64,000 bases of DNA, taken from the NCBI RefSeq assembly GCF_963576615.1, contig NC_088711.1, forward strand, positions 744,001 through 808,000, in the 5' to 3' direction. The position numbers and the translations under genes are program-made. Source of the stretch: Watersipora subatra (lineage: Eukaryota > Bryozoa > Gymnolaemata > Cheilostomatida > Watersiporidae). The notes below the pieces were generated by a model, which saw only the letters and a list, made by a program, of their open reading frames with translations, had not been told where the DNA came from and ran no database searches. Below are positions 59,935-64,000 of this stretch, in pieces (positions within the stretch are counted from its first letter, which is position 1; each line of letters opens with the position of its first letter).

Positions 59935-60305
59935 GTTGGGGGAGATGCATAGGAAGGTTCCACTGGGGGAGATGCACAGGAAGGCTCAGCTGGGGGAGAT
60001 AAATAGGAAGGTTCAACTGGGGGAGATAAATAGGAAGGTTCAACTGGGGGAGATGAATAGGAAGGTTCAACTGGGGGAGATGGATAGGAAGGTTCCACTG
60101 GGGGAGATGCACAGAAAGGCTCAGCTGGGGGAGATGCATAGGAAGGTTCAACTGGGAGAGATGAATAGGAATGTGCAACTGGGGGAGATGCATAGGAAGG
60201 CTCAGCTGGGGGAGATGAATAGGAAGGTTCAACTGGGAAGATGCATAGGAAGGTTCAACTGGGGGAGATGCATAGGAAGGTTCCACTGGGGGAGATAAAT
60301 AGGAA
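59935..60305. repeat. 27-bp minisatellite, about 14 copies
   Basis: The unit is AGGTTCAACTGGGGGAGATG plus seven more bases (CATAGGA), with variants. The period is a multiple of three, so all frames can stay open (a nine-residue Glu-Pro-Ser-Tyr repeat on the minus strand). No splice sites or start context support coding. Confidence 0.92.
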
Positions 60306-60754
60306 GCGGATAGGAAGAGGCCAGAAACAAACAAATAAGAGTTTAAAAAGGCAAGCGTTGAGACAATCAGACAGACTATATTAGAAGCATACATACGTAC
60401 TTTTCCTGCTTGACAAAAAGGAATTCAATAATTATAACATGTCGTACACAAAGGTTGTACATAATCCTTCAATATGTACACAGAAGGTGTAATGTGTACA
60501 CAGACATGATATAAATATTCATAAAGCTATGAAAAACCCTGCAGTCAGTGAAAAATAAAGTAAGGGAGATAATTGTGGAATAAAATTAAATAAAGGATAT
60601 AACAGATAAATAAAATTAATATAAGAATGGTGAGAATTACCTTTAGAGAGAAAGTAAAAAGGGTGCTATTTATCCAAATGGTTGGAGAACAGTTTAGGCT
60701 TATTGATACCTGACCAGTGTTCAGCATAGTCTTAAAACATACATTCAAATCTGC
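60306..60754. other. Region downstream of the VAT1-like stop codon
   Basis: AT-rich sequence that should include the 3' untranslated region of the minus-strand VAT1-like gene. On the minus strand an AATAAG hexamer lies near 60705, a weak candidate poly(A) signal. Nothing else is recognised. Confidence 0.45.
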
Positions 60755-60841
60755 TCATTTCCCATCAGAGCCTGGGCTAGCTCTTAGCAATATCTTCCCT
60801 ATATTCTTGCGCTGGTAAATTCGAGCCATCGCCTCTTTCAC
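60755..60841 (-). CDS. Last exon of a VAT1/VAT1L-like oxidoreductase
   Basis: The acceptor TGTGTTTAG is followed by 28 codons and a TGA stop. The peptide VKEAMARIYQRKNIGKILLR is the typical C-terminus of VAT1/VAT1L proteins (members of the medium-chain dehydrogenase/reductase, quinone oxidoreductase branch), where the final strand ends NxGKxxL. Phase 0 matches the upstream exon, and the junction falls inside the conserved FEEV-KEAM segment. Confidence 0.85.
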   Translation of the reverse strand: MKEAMARIYQRKNIGKILLRASPGSDGK

Positions 60842-60894
60842 CTAAACACACATCAGAGTTCATGTTGAGCATTCATAAAGATACACAGCCATAA

Positions 60895-61522
60895 ATGCAA
60901 ATATAAGATCTAAATACTGCAGCATATAGCACCTAAATACTGCACCATATAGCACCTAAACACTGTAGCATATAGCTCCTAAACACTGTAGCATACAGCA
61001 CCTAAATACTACAGCATATAGCACATAAATACTGCAGCATATTGCACCTAAATACTGTACCATATAGCACCTAAACACTGTAGCATATAGCTCCTAAACA
61101 CTGTAGCATACAGCACCTAAATACTACAGCATATAGCACATAAATACTGCAGCATATAGCACCTAAATACTGCAGCATATAGCAACTAAATACTACAGCA
61201 TATAGCACTTAAATACTGCAGTATATAGCTCCTAAATACTGCAGCATATAGCACATAAATACTGCAGCATATAGCATCTAAATACTGCAGCATTTAGCAT
61301 CTAAATACTGTAGCATATAGCATCTAAATACTGTAGCATATAGCACCTAAATACTGTAGCATATAGCATCTAAATACTGCACCATATAGCACCTAAATAC
61401 TGTAGCATATAGCACCTAAATACTGCAGCATATATCACCTAAATGCTGTCGCATATAGCATCTAAATACTGCATCATATAGCATCTAAATACTGCAGCAT
61501 ATAGCATCTAAATACTGCAGCA
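60895..61522. repeat. 23-bp minisatellite in the last intron of the VAT1-like gene
   Basis: About 27 copies of CATATAGCACCTAAATACTG plus CAG, with variants (GTA for GCA, CATC for CACC). A block of about six units is duplicated (60921-61015 resembles 61040-61135). Confidence 0.92.
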
Positions 61523-62580
61523 TGTAACAGCATGGCACCAATAAGTATGTAACAGCATGGCACCAATAAGCATGTAACAGCATGGCACCAATAAGCATGT
61601 AACAGCATGGCACCAATAAGCATGTAACAGCATGGCACCAATAAGCATGTAACAGCATGGTGCTGATAAGCATGTAACAGCATGGCACCAATAAGCATGT
61701 AACAGCATGGCACCAATAAGCATGTAACAGCATGGCACCAATAAGCATGTAACAGCATGGCACCAATAAGCATGTAACAGCATGGCACCAATAAGCATGT
61801 AACAGCATGGCACCAATAAGCATGTAACAGCATGGTGCTGATAAGCATGTAACATCATGGCACCAATAAGCATGTAACAGCATGGCACCAATAAGCATGT
61901 AACAGCATGGCACCAATAAGCATGTAACAGCATGGCACCAATAAGCATGTAACAGCATGGCACCAATAAGCATGTAACATCATGGCACCAATAAGCATGT
62001 AACAGCATAGCACCAATAAGCATGTAACAGCATGGCACCAATAAGCATGTAACAGCATGGCACCAATAAGCACGTAACAGCATGGCACCAATAAGCACGT
62101 AACAGCATAGCACCAATAAGCATGTAACAGCATGGCACCAATAAGCATGTAAAAGCATGGCACCAATAAGCATGTAACAGCATGGCACCAATAAGCATGT
62201 AAAAGCATGGCACCAATAAGCATGTAACAGCATAGCACCAACAAGCATGTAACAGCATGGCACCAATAAGCATGTAACAGCATGGCACCAATAAGCATGT
62301 AACAGCATGGCACCAATAAGCATGTAACAGCATGGCACCAATAAGCATGTAACAGCATGGCACCAATAAGCATGTAACAGCATGGCACCAATAAGCATGT
62401 AACAACATGGCACCAATAAGCATGTAACAGCATGGTGCTGATAAGCATGTAACATCATGGCACCAATAAGCATGTAACAGCATGGCACCAATAAGCATGT
62501 AACAGCATGGCACCAATAAGCATGTAACATCATGGCACCAATAAGCATGTAACAGCATAGCACCAATAAGCATGTAACAG
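61521..62580. repeat. 25-bp minisatellite in the last intron of the VAT1-like gene
   Basis: About 42 copies of CATGTAACAGCATGGCACCA plus ATAAG. It abuts the 23-bp array directly, and the two units share the CATGTAACAGCA/CATATAGCACC pattern. The variant GGTGCTGATAAG recurs at about 61660, 61834 and 62434. No frame of the minus strand has a stop across the array, which explains the long Cys/Leu/His frames seen there. Confidence 0.93.
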
Positions 62581-62773
62581 TATTATGCTCTATTCTATTG
62601 TACAACTACTTTCAACATTAAACAACACTTTGCAGGCAAGATGCAGTATAAAGCTTCACAAGCCTTAGATCCTCATAAATCCAACGAAGTAGGTGAACAA
62701 AGACTAATGACCAACCCAAACTTGTAATAAATTTCTAACACGAGAACACAGAGGGTAAGCTCAAAGGTCTCAC

Positions 62774-63033
62774 CTCCTCAAAAGGATAAATGCTGTCTAT
62801 GACTGGTTTTATCTTGCCTTCTTGGTACAGCTCAACCAATGACTCCATGTTCCTCCTAACAATGCTGAAGTTGGCACGGTCTTTAACAAGCTTCCCCACA
62901 TGCAGCCCACCGACCATGACATTCTTGTCCATCAGCCCGAAGCCGTCATACGTGGGGGAGAAGAGCTTGTTGACTAGCGCTCTGTACATTCCATAGAACG
63001 TTAAGTTCTCTCCGAGTACATAACTTGAGCCAC
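62774..63033 (-). CDS. Penultimate exon of the VAT1/VAT1L-like oxidoreductase
   Basis: The exon has 260 nt, probable acceptor GATGTAG, donor GTGAGA, phase 1 in and phase 0 out. It encodes a Gly-rich start, then MDKNVMVGGLHVGKLV, and LVELYQEGKIKPVIDSIYPF. This last run is a hallmark of the VAT1 family (kIKPxIDSxxPFE, the strand before the C-terminal helix). It joins to the 60841 exon to finish the protein. The substrate-binding lobe seen here suggests an NADPH-dependent quinone or enone reductase; VAT1 proteins are cytosolic or at synaptic vesicle and mitochondrial membranes in vertebrates. Upstream exons are not in the window. The acceptor is the least certain edge. Confidence 0.83.
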
Positions 63034-63171
63034 CTACATCACATTCTTACGGTCAGCAAGCATTAGACCAGCATGAAAGTCTGTCTTGTTTACGGTGATC
63101 CTATGCGGGAGTTATTGATAAAATTAATGGTGGGGGTATATAAAGGCCTTACAAGTTAGTCTACACAAATA

Positions 63172-63988
63172 CAGACGGTTCCCAACCTACGAACGCGTTA
63201 CGTTCCGGACGATTGTTCGTAAGGTGAATTTGTTCGTAAGTTGCTTCAGTGCTATATTTTGTATTATAATTTATGTTTAAAGCCTATATAAGTATATTGA
63301 AGGTTTATATAAATATGTTTAAGGCTTGTATAATTAACCTGTATTGGTTTGTACTGAAAAAATATTTAATAAAATGGAAATAATACTTTGGTGGACGCCG
63401 GGCCATGACACTGCATTTCTTATTTATTGTATGTCTTGTCCTTTCTATTATATTGTTGTTTTAATCGTTATGCTATCACTTATCGTTGTTGTCTTATTTT
63501 TTGTATGTGTTGTCAGTTTATTATATCGTTGTTTCACTCGTTATGCTATTGTTATATCTGATATACTGTCATAACACTATCACTTATCGTCACTTAGATT
63601 GTTGTCATACCAACGCTCTAGCGGTCCTATTCATTCACCTTGTTAGCCGGTGTTCTTACCGTTTGCCGTTAGCCGGAACGGTTGATATTATTGTATATAA
63701 ATGAGTGCGCGCATTTAGTTGAGCAGAGCAAATAGCCGTATGCTTCTTGGCTGGTGAAAATTCCTTCGCTAATTAAAAGCTGAATGAAATTACAGGCACT
63801 CTCTTATCTTTATTTATTAGAAGAGATCTTGCCAAGTAAAGGCCGGCAAATCTCTTTACATTACGTATGTAAAGTTCAAACAAAGTTCAAACAAATAATT
63901 CAAAAGTTAATCGAGTTACGAACAACGTACATGCGTTCGTATGTACCGTTGTTCGTAACTCGAATGTTCGTAAGTAGGGAACCGTCTG
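63172..63988. mobile_element. Non-autonomous TIR DNA transposon, TA target site (Tc1/mariner-like)
   Basis: The element begins CAGACGGTTCCCAACCTACG and ends with the inverted counterpart GGGAACCGTCTG. The terminal repeats match at about 22 of 24 positions. A TA dinucleotide flanks both ends (63170-63171 and 63989-63990), the usual target duplication of Tc1/mariner/pogo elements. There is no transposase frame, so it is a MITE-like deletion derivative. It sits just upstream (in transcript order) of the penultimate VAT1-like exon, probably in an intron. Confidence 0.78.
63911..63963. repeat. Hairpin inside the right end of the TIR element
   Basis: TCGAGTTACGAACAACG (63911-63927) and its exact reverse complement (63947-63963) flank a loop that itself contains GTACAT/ATGTAC. 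It is a sub-terminal inverted repeat of the transposon end, repeating the GTTCGTAA motif of the TIR. Confidence 0.8.
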
Positions 63989-64000
63989 TATACCAAATTC

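Noticed and set aside
59817-60394. Open frames with a Glu-Pro-Ser-Tyr nine-residue repeat.
   Set aside because: They are produced by a 27-bp minisatellite; frames on both strands stay open and no splice or start context supports them.
61521-62580. CRISPR-like array.
   Set aside because: The 25-bp units are contiguous with no unique spacers, and the window is from an animal.
61474-62605. A 365-codon minus-strand frame rich in Cys, Leu, His and Met.
   Set aside because: The 25-bp unit has no stop in any minus frame, so all frames stay open. It lies in the last intron of the VAT1-like gene.

Overview
The window is eukaryotic, from an animal. Genes are split into short exons with GT/AG introns, and all recognisable coding is on the minus strand. 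Extracellular animal domains (SEA, Frizzled-type CRD, LDL-receptor class A), decayed non-LTR retrotransposons and many minisatellites are present. A marine invertebrate fits, but the species cannot be read from the sequence.

About 56 kb belong to one giant gene that runs right to left from an ATG at 55816 and leaves the window at position 1. I rebuilt fifteen unique 5' exons by hand from splice sites, and every intron phase joins. They encode a cytoplasmic tail of about 115 residues, one signal-anchor membrane segment, SEA domain 1, a 193-residue Ser/Thr/Pro mucin-like exon, SEA domain 2, a second Thr-rich stretch, SEA domain 3 without its cleavage motif, an LDLa domain, and one diverged Frizzled-CRD/LDLa module.

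Positions 1-43740 are a tandem array of a 980-bp unit. Each unit holds two exons: 242 nt for the first part of a Frizzled CRD, and 214 nt for the CRD tail plus an LDLa domain. Together they add exactly 152 residues (10 CRD and 6 LDLa cysteines). With k = 0..43 the CRD exons are 780+980k..1021+980k and the LDLa exons are 467+980k..680+980k. That gives 44 complete nearly identical modules plus a hybrid one at the array edge. The predicted protein exceeds 7,600 residues inside the window and its C-terminus is not seen. The array carries higher-order repeats of 12, 4 and 3 units, so it grew recently by unequal exchange. Known relatives in layout are type II transmembrane proteins such as corin (CRD plus LDLa) and SEA-bearing TTSPs, but no protease domain lies in this window.

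The introns hold a 15-bp, a 29-bp and a 46-bp minisatellite, a broken LINE, and a possible tRNA-derived SINE. Upstream of the gene, 56.2-60.3 kb is non-coding and holds a 17-bp minisatellite, AT-rich microsatellites, a second LINE fragment and a 27-bp minisatellite.

At 60755-63033 are the last two exons of a second minus-strand gene, a VAT1/VAT1L-type zinc-free quinone oxidoreductase homologue. Its final intron is filled with 23-bp and 25-bp minisatellites. A non-autonomous TA-flanked DNA transposon with terminal inverted repeats fills 63172-63988.
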